Shown: one piece after another, positions 18,454-26,880 of the stretch
How the letters are laid out: every line of letters starts with the position of its first letter
Numbering within the stretch: the stretch's first letter is position 1
Assembly (NCBI RefSeq): GCF_012926525.1
Contig: NZ_JABBNI010000008.1
Location: 84,882-148,881, forward strand
Length of the DNA stretch: 64,000 nucleotides
Direction of reading: 5' to 3'
From: Clostridium muellerianum
GTDB lineage: Bacteria > Bacillota > Clostridia > Clostridiales > Clostridiaceae
Position numbers and translations under genes: made by a program
The notes under the pieces: generated by a model
Database searches by the model: none
The model's input: the letters and a program-made list of their open reading frames with translations, nothing else
What the model was told of the DNA's origin: nothing

Positions 18454-19143
18454 TTACCAATTTGGTACTATTTTATAACCTTGTCCACGTTTGGTTTCAA
18501 TTACATTGGTAATTCCAATTTCCTCAAGTCTTTTTCTTACGCGAGTCATGTTAACAGACAGGGTATTATCATCAACAAAATCTACATCATTCCATAAAAC
18601 CTCCAGTAAGCTTTCTCTGGAAACAATTTTATTTTCATTCTTAAGAAGGGAATATAGAAGTTGGAATTCCTTTTTACTAAGCTCTACTTTTTTATTTTTA
18701 TATTCTACTACATTTTGATTTAAATATAAAAAGAGTTCATTTGATTCAAATACTTCACTATTGATATTTTCTGAGTAACGTCCATAAACTCTTCTTATAA
18801 CTCCTTTTATCTTTGCAATGAGTACATCATAGGAAAAAGGTTTGGTTATATAATCATCCCCTCCATTTTCGATAGCCATAACTTGGTCCATATCAGAATT
18901 TCTAGCTGAAAGGAATATTATAGGAACATTAGATATTGTTCTTATATCTCTGCACCAGTAAAAGCCATCGTACAATGGTAAATTTACATCCATAAGAACA
19001 AGGTGAGGATTATTTTTTATAAACTCATTTTTTATATTAGAAAAGTCATCTACAGAGTAAGTTTTATATCCATACTTTTGCAGATGATTTCTTACAAGAT
19101 TGTCTAATTTTTTATCATCTTCAATTATCATTATGTTATACAT
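18454..19143 (-). CDS. OmpR-family response regulator (BceR-like)
   Basis: The protein is 229 residues from ATG 19143 (GAGAGG eight bases upstream; an in-frame GTG at 19152 is too close to it). The receiver domain has the acidic pair EDD at 8-10, phospho-acceptor Asp52 in LVLMDVNLP and the conserved Lys in TKPF. The C-terminal winged helix ends in RGQGYKI. It would activate the BceAB-like transporter genes in response to the kinase. Confidence 0.9.
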   Translation of the reverse strand: MYNIMIIEDDKKLDNLVRNHLQKYGYKTYSVDDFSNIKNEFIKNNPHLVLMDVNLPLYDGFYWCRDIRTISNVPIIFLSARNSDMDQVMAIENGGDDYITKPFSYDVLIAKIKGVIRRVYGRYSENINSEVFESNELFLYLNQNVVEYKNKKVELSKKEFQLLYSLLKNENKIVSRESLLEVLWNDVDFVDDNTLSVNMTRVRKRLEEIGITNVIETKRGQGYKIVPNW

Positions 19144-19206
19144 TTTATACACCTCTCAAAGCAATGTCATTTATCTTTCTATTGTATCATAAATAATATA
19201 ATAAAA

Positions 19207-19236
19207 TTGACAATTTGTTTCCTTGTGGAATAAGAT
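19207..19236 (+). promoter_or_regulatory. Promoter of the small membrane protein
   Basis: TTGACA (19207-19212) and TAAGAT (19231-19236), spacer 18 bp, precede the gene at 19268. The -35 overlaps a TTGTCA on the opposite strand that may serve the response regulator, making a compact divergent promoter region. Confidence 0.5.
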
Positions 19237-19267
19237 GGATATAGAATGAAGAAAGGAAGTTAATATA

Positions 19268-19678
19268 ATGATAAAACAAAAAAACAAGTGTAAAATTATA
19301 CTTATAACATTAGTAGCTACAGCACTTTTTTGTTTACTAGTAGGTATAAGCTCTATTTCGCCACTTGCTAACTCTGGACCTAATGCTAATAAATTTAATT
19401 CTATTGGTATGTGGTTATCTATAGGTATTGTTTCATTACTTTATATATTACCTTTGATTGTTTATGCATTAGGAGTAGATGTAATGAAATTTGTAATAGC
19501 AGTTTTTTTAGCTATTGGAATGTTAGCAGATTTTTCACTGATAGTGTTTATTTTTATTTTCAACTCATTTACTAAAAATTTATTATATTCACTAATAGGA
19601 GCTATTTCTATTACATCATTAATTGTAAATGTTATTTGGTTTTTTGTAGTTTTTTCTTTATCATCAAAGAGAAAGTAA
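19268..19678 (+). CDS. Small four-helix membrane protein
   Basis: The 136-residue protein has four hydrophobic segments (about 10-30, 45-67, 72-95, 107-130) and charged ends (MIKQKNKCK and SSKRK). Size and layout resemble the DUF5391 group of Firmicute membrane proteins, but I cannot confirm that by eye. It is divergent from the BceRS-like genes, so a role in the same envelope response is possible but unsupported. The start follows GGAAG. Confidence 0.6.
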   Translation: MIKQKNKCKIILITLVATALFCLLVGISSISPLANSGPNANKFNSIGMWLSIGIVSLLYILPLIVYALGVDVMKFVIAVFLAIGMLADFSLIVFIFIFNSFTKNLLYSLIGAISITSLIVNVIWFFVVFSLSSKRK

Positions 19679-19705
19679 GTGTAATTATATTATAATGAGT
19701 TATAG

Positions 19706-19897
19706 GCAAATAACAAATTCACAGGTTTTATATTATTTGCATTTATAGTATCACTTGCTTTTGTGCAATCAAATAGGATTATGTATATAGTTTGTGCTGT
19801 TGCAAATATTTTTGCTATTGAGGAATTACTAATTAATTTATTTTCAAATGAATTACAAATAAATAGAAAAAGTATATTTAAAAAATATAAGATTTAG
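19706..19897 (+). pseudogene. C-terminal remnant, CDP-alcohol phosphatidyltransferase-like
   Basis: The frame NKFTGFILF...IEELLINLF runs open from after a TAG (19703-19705) to TAG 19895-19897 but has no start or ribosome binding site. The NKxTG motif followed by hydrophobic helices and IEELLI resembles the C-terminal part of CDP-alcohol phosphatidyltransferases. Only about 63 residues remain, so it is a decayed gene; the family call is tentative. Confidence 0.45.
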
Positions 19898-19907
19898 GAG
19901 AGCTAAT

Positions 19908-20474
19908 ATGGATACAATAAAAGTAATAGAAGAACGAAGAAGTATAAGAAAATACAAAAACAAAGTAGTGCCAAAAGAAATAATAGAAAAAATACTTAAA
20001 TTAGCAACTAAGGCTCCTTCAGGTAAAAATCGTCAACCATGGAGATTTGTTATTATACAAGGTAAAAAAAAAGGTGAGTTAGTAAATATAATGAGTAATG
20101 TGGCAAATTTTCATAAGGAACAAAATAAAAATGTTGGAAGCTTAGAATTAAGTATTAATTCTATTGATGAAGCATCAATAGTGATTCTAGTATTCAATGC
20201 ATTTTCTAAGTTTGAAGAAGACTATAATCACTACAGATTACTTACGGATACTCAGTCAATAGGTGCAGCTGTACAAACAATGATTTTTGCTGCACAAGAT
20301 TTTGGATTAGGTAGTCTTTGGATTTGTGATGTTTTTTATTGTGATAATGAAATATGTTCTTGGTTAAATCGTAAAGATGAACTTGTGTCAGCAGTTGCTA
20401 TAGGATATCCAAATCAATGTCCATATCCACGTCCGCGTAAGTTATTTCAAGAAGTTACAGAATGGATATACTAG
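19908..20474 (+). CDS. Nitroreductase family FMN oxidoreductase
   Basis: The 188-residue protein has the N-terminal FMN-binding motif ERRSIRKYK (residues 8-16), the APSGKNRQPWRF segment (about 36-47) and AAQDFGLGSLWICD near 125, all typical of nitroreductases. These enzymes reduce nitro compounds, quinones or flavins with NAD(P)H. Substrate is unknown. The ATG follows AGGAG. It is convergent with the DtxR-type regulator. Confidence 0.88.
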   Translation: MDTIKVIEERRSIRKYKNKVVPKEIIEKILKLATKAPSGKNRQPWRFVIIQGKKKGELVNIMSNVANFHKEQNKNVGSLELSINSIDEASIVILVFNAFSKFEEDYNHYRLLTDTQSIGAAVQTMIFAAQDFGLGSLWICDVFYCDNEICSWLNRKDELVSAVAIGYPNQCPYPRPRKLFQEVTEWIY

Positions 20475-20527
20475 AAAAACAATAGATAATAATTTAATCC
20501 TAATTAGTTTGCTTTTGTTAATGATTT

Positions 20528-20902
20528 TTAATGTTTAGGCAGTGTCATTATATATTTTTTTATCTTATCAAAACTTTCATCACTTATTACATGTTCAATT
20601 CTACAAGCATCTTCTAGTGATGTTTTTTTATTTACACCAAGAAACATCAAAAAACTTGAAAGAGTTTCATGTCTTTCGTACATTTTTTCTGCAATGGCAA
20701 GACCAGCCTTTGTAAGAGAAATGTACCCATCCTTATCCATTTCAATATATCCATTTTCTCTTAATTTTTTCATGGCAATACTAACGCTTGCTTTGGTATA
20801 ATTGAGTTCATTTACTATATCAATAGAGCGTACAGCATTAAGTGTTTTTTGTAATATTAAAATTGTTTCAAGATAGTTTTCTGCAGATTCTTGAATTTTC
20901 AT
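20528..20902 (-). CDS. DtxR/MntR-family metal-dependent regulator
   Basis: The 124-residue protein has an N-terminal winged helix (SAENYLETI...VNELNYTKASVSIAMKKLRENGYIEMDKDGYISLT) and a C-terminal metal-binding and dimerisation domain with ERHE and EDACRIEHVIS. It lacks the SH3-like third domain of DtxR/IdeR, as in MntR. The gene is a candidate controller of metal uptake genes here, such as the NRAMP or second Feo pair; no operator was identified. Confidence 0.88.
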   Translation of the reverse strand: MKIQESAENYLETILILQKTLNAVRSIDIVNELNYTKASVSIAMKKLRENGYIEMDKDGYISLTKAGLAIAEKMYERHETLSSFLMFLGVNKKTSLEDACRIEHVISDESFDKIKKYIMTLPKH

Positions 20903-21059
20903 AGCAATTTCACCATCTTTCTATTACCAATTTGTGACTAAATTAATTTTATAGTAACATAAATAGTCTAGGGATTCAATTATAGAGTTAATATACATTT
21001 TATATTCTGTAAAGTAAGTCGTATAAGGTTTCTTTATTTAGCTTAAAATATTATATTCG

Positions 21060-21088
21060 TTGACAAAGAAAATGATTTTCAGTATCAT
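21060..21088 (+). promoter_or_regulatory. Promoter with Fur-like box before decayed AraC gene
   Basis: TTGACA (21060-21065) and TATCAT (21083-21088) are 17 bp apart. TGATTTTCAGTATCA (21073-21087) matches the Fur 15-mer at 12 positions. The layout is the same as the feo promoter at 2384: the box covers the -10. Confidence 0.55.
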
Positions 21089-21142
21089 TTAACCTAGCAT
21101 ATATATTTTAGCATTATTTTATTATGAGGCGAGTTTATATTA

Positions 21143-21661
21143 ATGCAAGGGAGTGATATTATATTGAGAAAACTTGAGGAAGATAAAGAGTTTTTTAATT
21201 GGATAGTAGAAAAAACAGAAATACAAAAAGATTGTAGAGTATTATAGACAGTCATAGAACATATTTTTAAAGAATTATTTGTTCTTCCTAAGCATTACAA
21301 AATTCATCTAATGAAAGTAAAAGTTATAGAGCTTTTGCTTTATTTGATATCTGATTTAGATTATGAAAAAAATGAAGCTGTGTATTTTTCTAAAAGTTCT
21401 ATAGAAAAAATTAAAGAAGCAAGAAGAATTATCATAGGAAATATAGATAAGCACATTACAATTAAGGAAATTTCACAAAGAGTTAATATGAATTCAACAG
21501 ATTTAGAAAGAGGATTTAAAAATGTTTATGGAGATACTATTTTTTCTTATAGTAGAAGTTATAGGATGAAGAAAGCTAAAGAATTACTCTCGGATGCAAA
21601 GTTATCAAAAGCATTTAAAGATACTTTCAGTATTACACCAGTTGAATACAGAAAAAGATAA
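21143..21661 (+). pseudogene. Decayed AraC-family regulator
   Basis: The reading frame aligns by eye with the C-terminal half of the intact AraC proteins at 25784 and 57368 (IEHIF.EL, then KVKVIELLLYL, then HITIKEISQRVNMNSTDLERGFKNVYGDTIFSY). It lacks the N-terminal effector domain, has an in-frame TAG at 21245-21247, and has lost most of the second helix-turn-helix, so LLSDAKL runs straight into KAFKDTF..TPVEYRKR. The remaining open frame starts at ATG 21311 without a ribosome binding site. The Fur-like promoter upstream appears intact. Confidence 0.75.
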
Positions 21662-21670
21662 TAATTTTTA

Positions 21671-21710
21671 ATTGGGCCTTTTGCTTTAAGCTAGGCCCGA
21701 TTTTTTTTCT
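21671..21710 (+). terminator. Intrinsic terminator
   Basis: A 9-bp stem (21671-21679 with 21693-21701) built on GGGCCT/AGGCCC is followed by a run of T residues. It terminates the decayed AraC unit. Confidence 0.85.
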
Positions 21711-21899
21711 TAAAAGTATTATATTTAGTATGAAAGGCGGCATTAGCTATGGCAGATAATAAGAAACAAATGAAAATAAAAGGATACATACTTTGAATTT
21801 TTTGTCCAAATAGTATAAAGGTGACCATATGGAGCAGAAATAAAGAGCAGGATAATTTATAGTGTGTATGTATAAAATTTAATACGTGGAGGTAAGAAA

Positions 21900-23270
21900 A
21901 TGAAAGATACTAGATCAGAATTATTAGAAAAAAGTCCGCTTCAGCTTATGATAAAGCTTTGTGTGCCAGCGGTTATAGGAATGCTGGTGATTGGACTTTA
22001 TTCCTTTGTGGATGCTATTTACGCTGGACAGATGCTTGGACCTAATGCCATGGGAGCTGTTTCTGTAGCTTATCCCTTTACACTAATAAACAGTGGAATT
22101 TCTACTTTAATTGGTATGGGTTCTGCTTCTGTATTATCAAGAGCTATAGGAAAGAAGGATAAGAATACAATAGATAAAATTATGGGTAACTTATTAATAC
22201 TTATAATAATTCTTTCAGCTATTGTTACAGTTTGTGGAATTATATTTACTAGAGAACTACTGATAATAAGTGGTGCAAAAGGGGAAATATTAAATTTAGC
22301 AATACGTTATATGAGGATTATATTTATGGGATCAGTTTTCGTGAATTTTGCTCAAAGTGCAAATATGATTATGAGAGCTGAAGGTTCTATGAAAAAAGCT
22401 ATGAGCTTTATGGCAGCTGGTGCTATTATAAATATTATTCTGGCACCAATTATGATTATTGCCTTTGGTTATAAAGTTGAAGGAGCTGCTTTTGCAACTG
22501 TATTATCACAAATTATACAAGCTGTTATTACGATGATATATTTTATAAGAAACAGTAAAAACATACGTTTTCATAGTGTTAAAATTGAGTTTAGTTTGCT
22601 TCCAGAAATATTTTCAATAGGTTTTTCAGCAATGTTAATGCAGGTAATGATGTTTATACAACAGACTGTTATTTATAAGGTGGCTTCAAGCTATGGTGGG
22701 GATTCGCAAATTATTTTAATTGGAGCTGCACTTAGAATGCAAGCATTATCATTTATTCCACTATGGGGAATGAGCCAAGGCTTGCAGCCAGTTATAGGTA
22801 CAAATTATGGAGCAAAATTATATGATAGAGTAAAAAAATCTGCCAATACTTTTATAGTAGGTGCAACAATCTTATCATTATGCTTTTGGATTCCATTTCA
22901 AGTTTTTCCATCACAGTTATTGTCACTATTCATTAAAGATGCTTCCATTGTATCAGAAGGAATAGATTATTTTAGATTGATGTATAGTATTTTCCCAGTA
23001 CTAGGTTTTTGGATTATGTCAGTAACCTTGTTCCAATCTTTAGGTAAAGGCAAAAATGCTAGTATATTAGTTATAGCTAGGCAAATTGCTTTAATTGTTC
23101 CACTTATTATTTTACTGCCAAGATTCATGGGAACTAAAGGGGTATGGGCAGCAGTTCCAGTAACTGATGGGATTGTATTTGTTATAACGTTAATAATGAT
23201 ACTTAAACAATATAAGAAAATTGGTAAAATAAGTGTAGATAATGAAAAGATAGTAAAAAATGTGGTTTAA
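21900..23270 (+). CDS. MATE family efflux transporter
   Basis: This 456-residue, twelve-helix protein has the MATE signatures PLQLMIKLCVPAVIGMLV near the N-terminus, GMGSASVLSRAIG (about 77-89) and PIWG-like LWGMSQGLQPVIGTNYGA (about 295-313). MATE proteins of the MepA/DinF type export cationic drugs or metabolites using a sodium or proton gradient. The start follows GGAGG. It stands alone downstream of the AraC fossil; in related loci an AraC regulator might have controlled it (inference). Confidence 0.9.
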   Translation: MKDTRSELLEKSPLQLMIKLCVPAVIGMLVIGLYSFVDAIYAGQMLGPNAMGAVSVAYPFTLINSGISTLIGMGSASVLSRAIGKKDKNTIDKIMGNLLILIIILSAIVTVCGIIFTRELLIISGAKGEILNLAIRYMRIIFMGSVFVNFAQSANMIMRAEGSMKKAMSFMAAGAIINIILAPIMIIAFGYKVEGAAFATVLSQIIQAVITMIYFIRNSKNIRFHSVKIEFSLLPEIFSIGFSAMLMQVMMFIQQTVIYKVASSYGGDSQIILIGAALRMQALSFIPLWGMSQGLQPVIGTNYGAKLYDRVKKSANTFIVGATILSLCFWIPFQVFPSQLLSLFIKDASIVSEGIDYFRLMYSIFPVLGFWIMSVTLFQSLGKGKNASILVIARQIALIVPLIILLPRFMGTKGVWAAVPVTDGIVFVITLIMILKQYKKIGKISVDNEKIVKNVV

Positions 23271-23862
23271 TAAGATATAATGAAGAAAAAAGAATAAGAT
23301 TATAGATTAGAATAGTATAAAGTTATGTTATTTGAGTTAACCTTGTTCAAATGGAACAATTACGACTTATTGGAATAGAAAATATATAAAACTGACATTA
23401 AAATATATTTATGAGTGCAGTAGTCACTTAAAAAAATTATGAGGTTGTGGAACTAAAAAATTAGCGCCACAACTTTTTGTCTAAAAAAATAAATATCCCC
23501 ATCAGAAGAGTGAAAGATTTATAGTAAAATTATATTTAAATTGTAGAAATTATAAACTAAAACTTCAACTAAATATTGAGTATATGATTCCAAATAATGA
23601 TTTAGTCGGTGTTAGTATAATATTGTAGATACATAAAGCCGAACACATTAAAATTAATAAAAGAAGAATGTGTTAATGATAGTAATAGGTAAAAATCAAC
23701 AATAACTAGATTTGTAAATAAAGAATTGTTCTATTAGGCATTGAAGTTACATGAGAAATGAAGTTGACATTACTCTTTAAAAATGATATTCTCATATCAG
23801 TGACTATTATTATAATAATAGTCATATAAAAATATTTTTTAGTCAAATACAGGAGGGATAAT
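23271..23862. other. Gene-free region before the TetR cluster
   Basis: This 590-bp stretch holds a weak terminator-like hairpin (23443-23450 with 23467-23474, then TTTTT) about 170 bp after the MATE gene and the TetR promoter/palindrome at its right end. The part between is AT-rich with stops in all frames; I see nothing else. Confidence 0.5.
23764..23824 (+). promoter_or_regulatory. Promoter and 24-bp palindromic operator of TetR gene
   Basis: TTGACA (23764-23769) and TATTCT (23787-23792), spacer 17 bp, are followed by a perfect 24-bp palindrome (23801-23824, half-site TGACTATTATTA). Position just past the -10 fits TetR autorepression. Confidence 0.7.
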
Positions 23863-24459
23863 ATGTCGCCTAGAAAATTCGACTGGCATGAGAGGGAGAA
23901 ATCTAAAGCTCAGATGCTGGAGGCAGGATACAAATTAATACGTCAGTATGGAATGACACATACTTCAGTGGAAAAGGTAGCGGAGGCAGCGGGATTGGGG
24001 AAAGGCACATTTTATAATTTTTTTCCCAGCAAGGAATATTTTGTTTACGAAGTTATTCAGCATATGCGCAAACAGCTTATGGAAGAATTTGAACAGCTTT
24101 TAGATGGTCGGGATAAGTTGCCTCAGACACAGGCAAGAGAATTTTTAAAACAGATTATTTTCAGTGACCGCAGCATTTACAAATATCTGACCTCGGAAGA
24201 TGAAGAAAAACTCAGAAAAGCTTTGCCACCGGAGTGTTTTTTGGATACAGAGCGGGAAGCAGCAGTTATGGAACGGCTTTTTGAACATATGGAAGGTGTA
24301 CGTTCAGACATGAACAGGCATCTGGTAGCAAACCTTATAAAAATTATGGCTTTGGCGCAGATGAATCAATCGGAGCTGCATACCGATGCACTGAAAGAAA
24401 CTTTGGAAAGTATGTACAGCCTACTATTTTCTTGCATCTTTGTAGAAAATAAGGATTAA
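23863..24459 (+). CDS. TetR-family regulator
   Basis: The 198-residue protein has an N-terminal helix-turn-helix (TSVEKVAEAAGLGKGTFYNFFPSKEYFV, about residues 34-61) and a helical ligand domain. Codon use is more GC-rich than the flanks (GCGGAGGCAGCG, CGGGAAGCAGCA), a sign of recent acquisition shared with the next two genes. It lies behind a palindromic operator and a GGAGGG site, and probably regulates the following hydrolase and membrane protein genes. Confidence 0.88.
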   Translation: MSPRKFDWHEREKSKAQMLEAGYKLIRQYGMTHTSVEKVAEAAGLGKGTFYNFFPSKEYFVYEVIQHMRKQLMEEFEQLLDGRDKLPQTQAREFLKQIIFSDRSIYKYLTSEDEEKLRKALPPECFLDTEREAAVMERLFEHMEGVRSDMNRHLVANLIKIMALAQMNQSELHTDALKETLESMYSLLFSCIFVENKD

Positions 24460-24516
24460 TTGATGGATTTTTAGCATCTTGGAGTTAAACACATTGAACT
24501 GAAAAGGAGGAATACT

Positions 24517-25236
24517 ATGAGAATAAATACCTATGGAACAGAAACACAGCATTGTGTGCTCCTGTTGCACACCATGTTTACAACAGGAGCTCTATTTGAA
24601 AAAATCATTTCTGAATTGCAAGATTATTTTCTTGTGGTTCCCACATTGGACGGATATGATCCAACCAACACAACTGAATACCTTGGTTCAGATTCGGAAC
24701 TAGAGCAAATTGAAACATTTCTTAGTGAAAGAAATATTGTGGAACTGACGGCGGCTGGCAGTTCTTTGGGAGCCATGTTGGTATGGAAATTGTGGCAGCG
24801 AGGAAATATTCGTATTCGACGCTTGATTTTGGATAGTCCGCCTTTTGACGTGCCCAGTGCAGCAGCTTCAGTTTGCGCTAATGGCTTTTGGCAACTGGTT
24901 TTAGGTGTTCAGGCTGATCCCGACGCTCAATGTATCTTTGACGAGCAGTATGGAGAATTTGGTCCTATGATGCGTAAATCCTGCCTGACTTTGACGGAAA
25001 ATACCATACGCCAAAGCTGTGAGACCTGCTTCGGGCCTCAGCTACCAAATTATGTCCAAGCGGGTGACACCAAAATTCTGCTGATTTATGGAGAGCAGGA
25101 TCCTAATTATAAGGCAAATTGCCGAAAGTTAGACCATAGAAAGGATATTTCCGTGGTTGTAAAACCTGGTTATAGGCACTGTGGCTTCTTAATGAAGGAA
25201 CCACTAGAATTTGCCAAATTATTTAAGGAGGAATAA
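24517..25236 (+). CDS. Alpha/beta hydrolase
   Basis: The 239-residue protein has an alpha/beta-hydrolase core: LLLHTMFTTGALF oxyanion region at about 14-26, the nucleophile elbow GSSLG near residue 83, an acid in LLIYGEQDP and a catalytic His in GYRHCGF near 222. No signal peptide, so cytoplasmic. It resembles the hydrolase at 55997 in size and layout. Substrate unknown; esterase action on a siderophore or signal lactone is one possibility given the neighbours (inference). It is followed after 3 bp by the membrane protein gene. Confidence 0.8.
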   Translation: MRINTYGTETQHCVLLLHTMFTTGALFEKIISELQDYFLVVPTLDGYDPTNTTEYLGSDSELEQIETFLSERNIVELTAAGSSLGAMLVWKLWQRGNIRIRRLILDSPPFDVPSAAASVCANGFWQLVLGVQADPDAQCIFDEQYGEFGPMMRKSCLTLTENTIRQSCETCFGPQLPNYVQAGDTKILLIYGEQDPNYKANCRKLDHRKDISVVVKPGYRHCGFLMKEPLEFAKLFKEE

Positions 25237-25239
25237 TTT

Positions 25240-25752
25240 ATGACTCTAATTTCACAAGCACTTTTAGAAGGACTTATTTGGTCCATTCTTTGGATAGCTT
25301 TATTAATTCCTATGTTTTTCCATTTTCCATGGCTTCTGGTTCATGATTATCCGGAGGATGCACGTAAAGCTGCAAGACTTTCAGAGGTGACTCCAGCACA
25401 ACATAGAAATGGGAAGTTGTTTACTATCGTCAGCTATGTGATCTTGTTTGGCACGCTGATGTCTGCTGGACTGTTGCATTATGGAGGACATCAAGCATCC
25501 TTTGGTGCAGTATTTTTGCACCTTTGGATTATTTGCATGATGTGGAATGTGGTAGATCTACTGATTCTTGATTGGCTGATTTTTTGCACTATTACTCCAA
25601 AATGCTTCATCCTGCCTGGGACAGAGGGATGCAAAGGATACAAAGATTATAAATTCCATTTTATTGGTTTTATAAGGGGTTGCGGTTATATGACATTATG
25701 TGCACTGGTTTTTGCAGTTATTGATTTTGTGATACTGAAAAATTTAATCTAG
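25240..25752 (+). CDS. Four-helix membrane protein, unrecognised
   Basis: The 170-residue protein has hydrophobic segments at about 10-30, 60-80, 90-120 and 143-165. A conserved-looking loop reads VHDYPEDARKAARLSEVTPAQHR and precedes TM2. I do not recognise a named family with certainty. It starts 3 bp after the hydrolase stop behind AAGGAGG, so the two are translationally coupled and likely work together at the membrane. Confidence 0.7.
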   Translation: MTLISQALLEGLIWSILWIALLIPMFFHFPWLLVHDYPEDARKAARLSEVTPAQHRNGKLFTIVSYVILFGTLMSAGLLHYGGHQASFGAVFLHLWIICMMWNVVDLLILDWLIFCTITPKCFILPGTEGCKGYKDYKFHFIGFIRGCGYMTLCALVFAVIDFVILKNLI

Positions 25753-25783
25753 TAAATCTACATATGATGGGAGAGAAGGTTTC

Positions 25784-26752
25784 ATGAAGTTTCAAGAAGA
25801 AAAAGAAGAAGAACAGATGGTTCTTTTAACAGAAACTAAAGAATGCAGTATTTTTCAGATGAAAAATGATACTGGAGAAGGTATTATGACCATGTATCAA
25901 GTGTTCCCAGGAGTAAGCATTTCTTATAATGATTATCACATGGAAAACTGTGAGTCTACTTACGAGACAAGCCGAAATTTGTTCTGTATTGATCATTGTA
26001 GAGAAGGGAGACTGGAGTATGCATACACGAAGGGAGCCTTCTCTTATTTTGAGGCAGGAGATCTAAAAATAGATCGTAGAATTGCACATCAGGGACATTT
26101 TGAATTTCCGCTAGCTCATTATCATGGACTCACAGTTACCTTTGATATGGATCAAGCAGAGAGTTCATTAAAGGAAGAAATTAAGGACTTTCCTGTTAAG
26201 TTATCTGTTTTACAAAAGAAATTCTGCAATGGAAGGCATCCTTTTGTTATTCATAATGCTCCTACAATTGAGCATATTTTTAGTGAACTTTATATGGTAC
26301 CGAAGAAGATTCTCATACCATATTTCAAAATAAAAATATTTGAAATGCTGCTCTACTTGGATGTGTTAGAGCTTCCTAAAAATCTTCAAGAAAAACCATA
26401 TTTTTATAAAAATCAGGTGGAAAAAATTAAGGCAATGCGGAAGTTGATGACAGAAAATCTTCAAAGACATTATACACAGGAAGAACTGTCAAAGTGTTTT
26501 GCCATTCCGCTAACTCCCATGAAGAACTGTTTTAAGAATGTCTACGGCAGCCCAATAAACACTTATATGAGAGTATATCGCATGAATCGGGCTGCTGTTT
26601 TACTGAAAAATCAAAGTCACATGAGTATTACCGACATTGCTGGGAAGGTTGGTTACGATAGTCCGAGTAAGTTTTCAACTGCATTTAAAGCAGTGATAGG
26701 AAAATCGCCTTTAGAGTATCGTAAAATATTTAGTCCAAATGGAATAAAGTAG
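25784..26752 (+). CDS. AraC-family regulator of ABC pair 1
   Basis: The 322-residue protein has an N-terminal cupin-like sensor domain (about 1-200, with IDHCREGRLEY and DRRIAHQGHFEFP) and a C-terminal double helix-turn-helix (about 215-315; second motif MSITDIAGKVGYDSPSKFSTAFKAVIGKSPLEYR). It is the same subfamily as the protein at 57368 and the fossil at 21143. The layout resembles PchR/YbtA-type regulators that respond to siderophores, which is family-level analogy. An intrinsic terminator separates it from the ABC genes it precedes. Confidence 0.88.
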   Translation: MKFQEEKEEEQMVLLTETKECSIFQMKNDTGEGIMTMYQVFPGVSISYNDYHMENCESTYETSRNLFCIDHCREGRLEYAYTKGAFSYFEAGDLKIDRRIAHQGHFEFPLAHYHGLTVTFDMDQAESSLKEEIKDFPVKLSVLQKKFCNGRHPFVIHNAPTIEHIFSELYMVPKKILIPYFKIKIFEMLLYLDVLELPKNLQEKPYFYKNQVEKIKAMRKLMTENLQRHYTQEELSKCFAIPLTPMKNCFKNVYGSPINTYMRVYRMNRAAVLLKNQSHMSITDIAGKVGYDSPSKFSTAFKAVIGKSPLEYRKIFSPNGIK

Positions 26753-26794
26753 TCGGTATGGAGAAGAAAAAAGCATAGAAAAGCCTTATGATAT

Positions 26795-26826
26795 GGGTGG
26801 TCAGTGAATTCTGACGATCCATTTTT
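26795..26826 (+). terminator. Terminator after AraC gene
   Basis: A 10-bp stem with one mismatch (26795-26804 with 26811-26820) is followed by ATTTTT. ABC pair 1 therefore needs its own promoter or readthrough. Confidence 0.75.
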
Positions 26827-26880
26827 CACGTAAGAAAATATTGGAAAACTACAATGTATTAAGAAAGGAGATTTTTATAA

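Noticed and set aside
21750..21797. Mini-frame of 15 codons before the MATE gene
   Set aside because: Too short, weak start context, no recognisable similarity.
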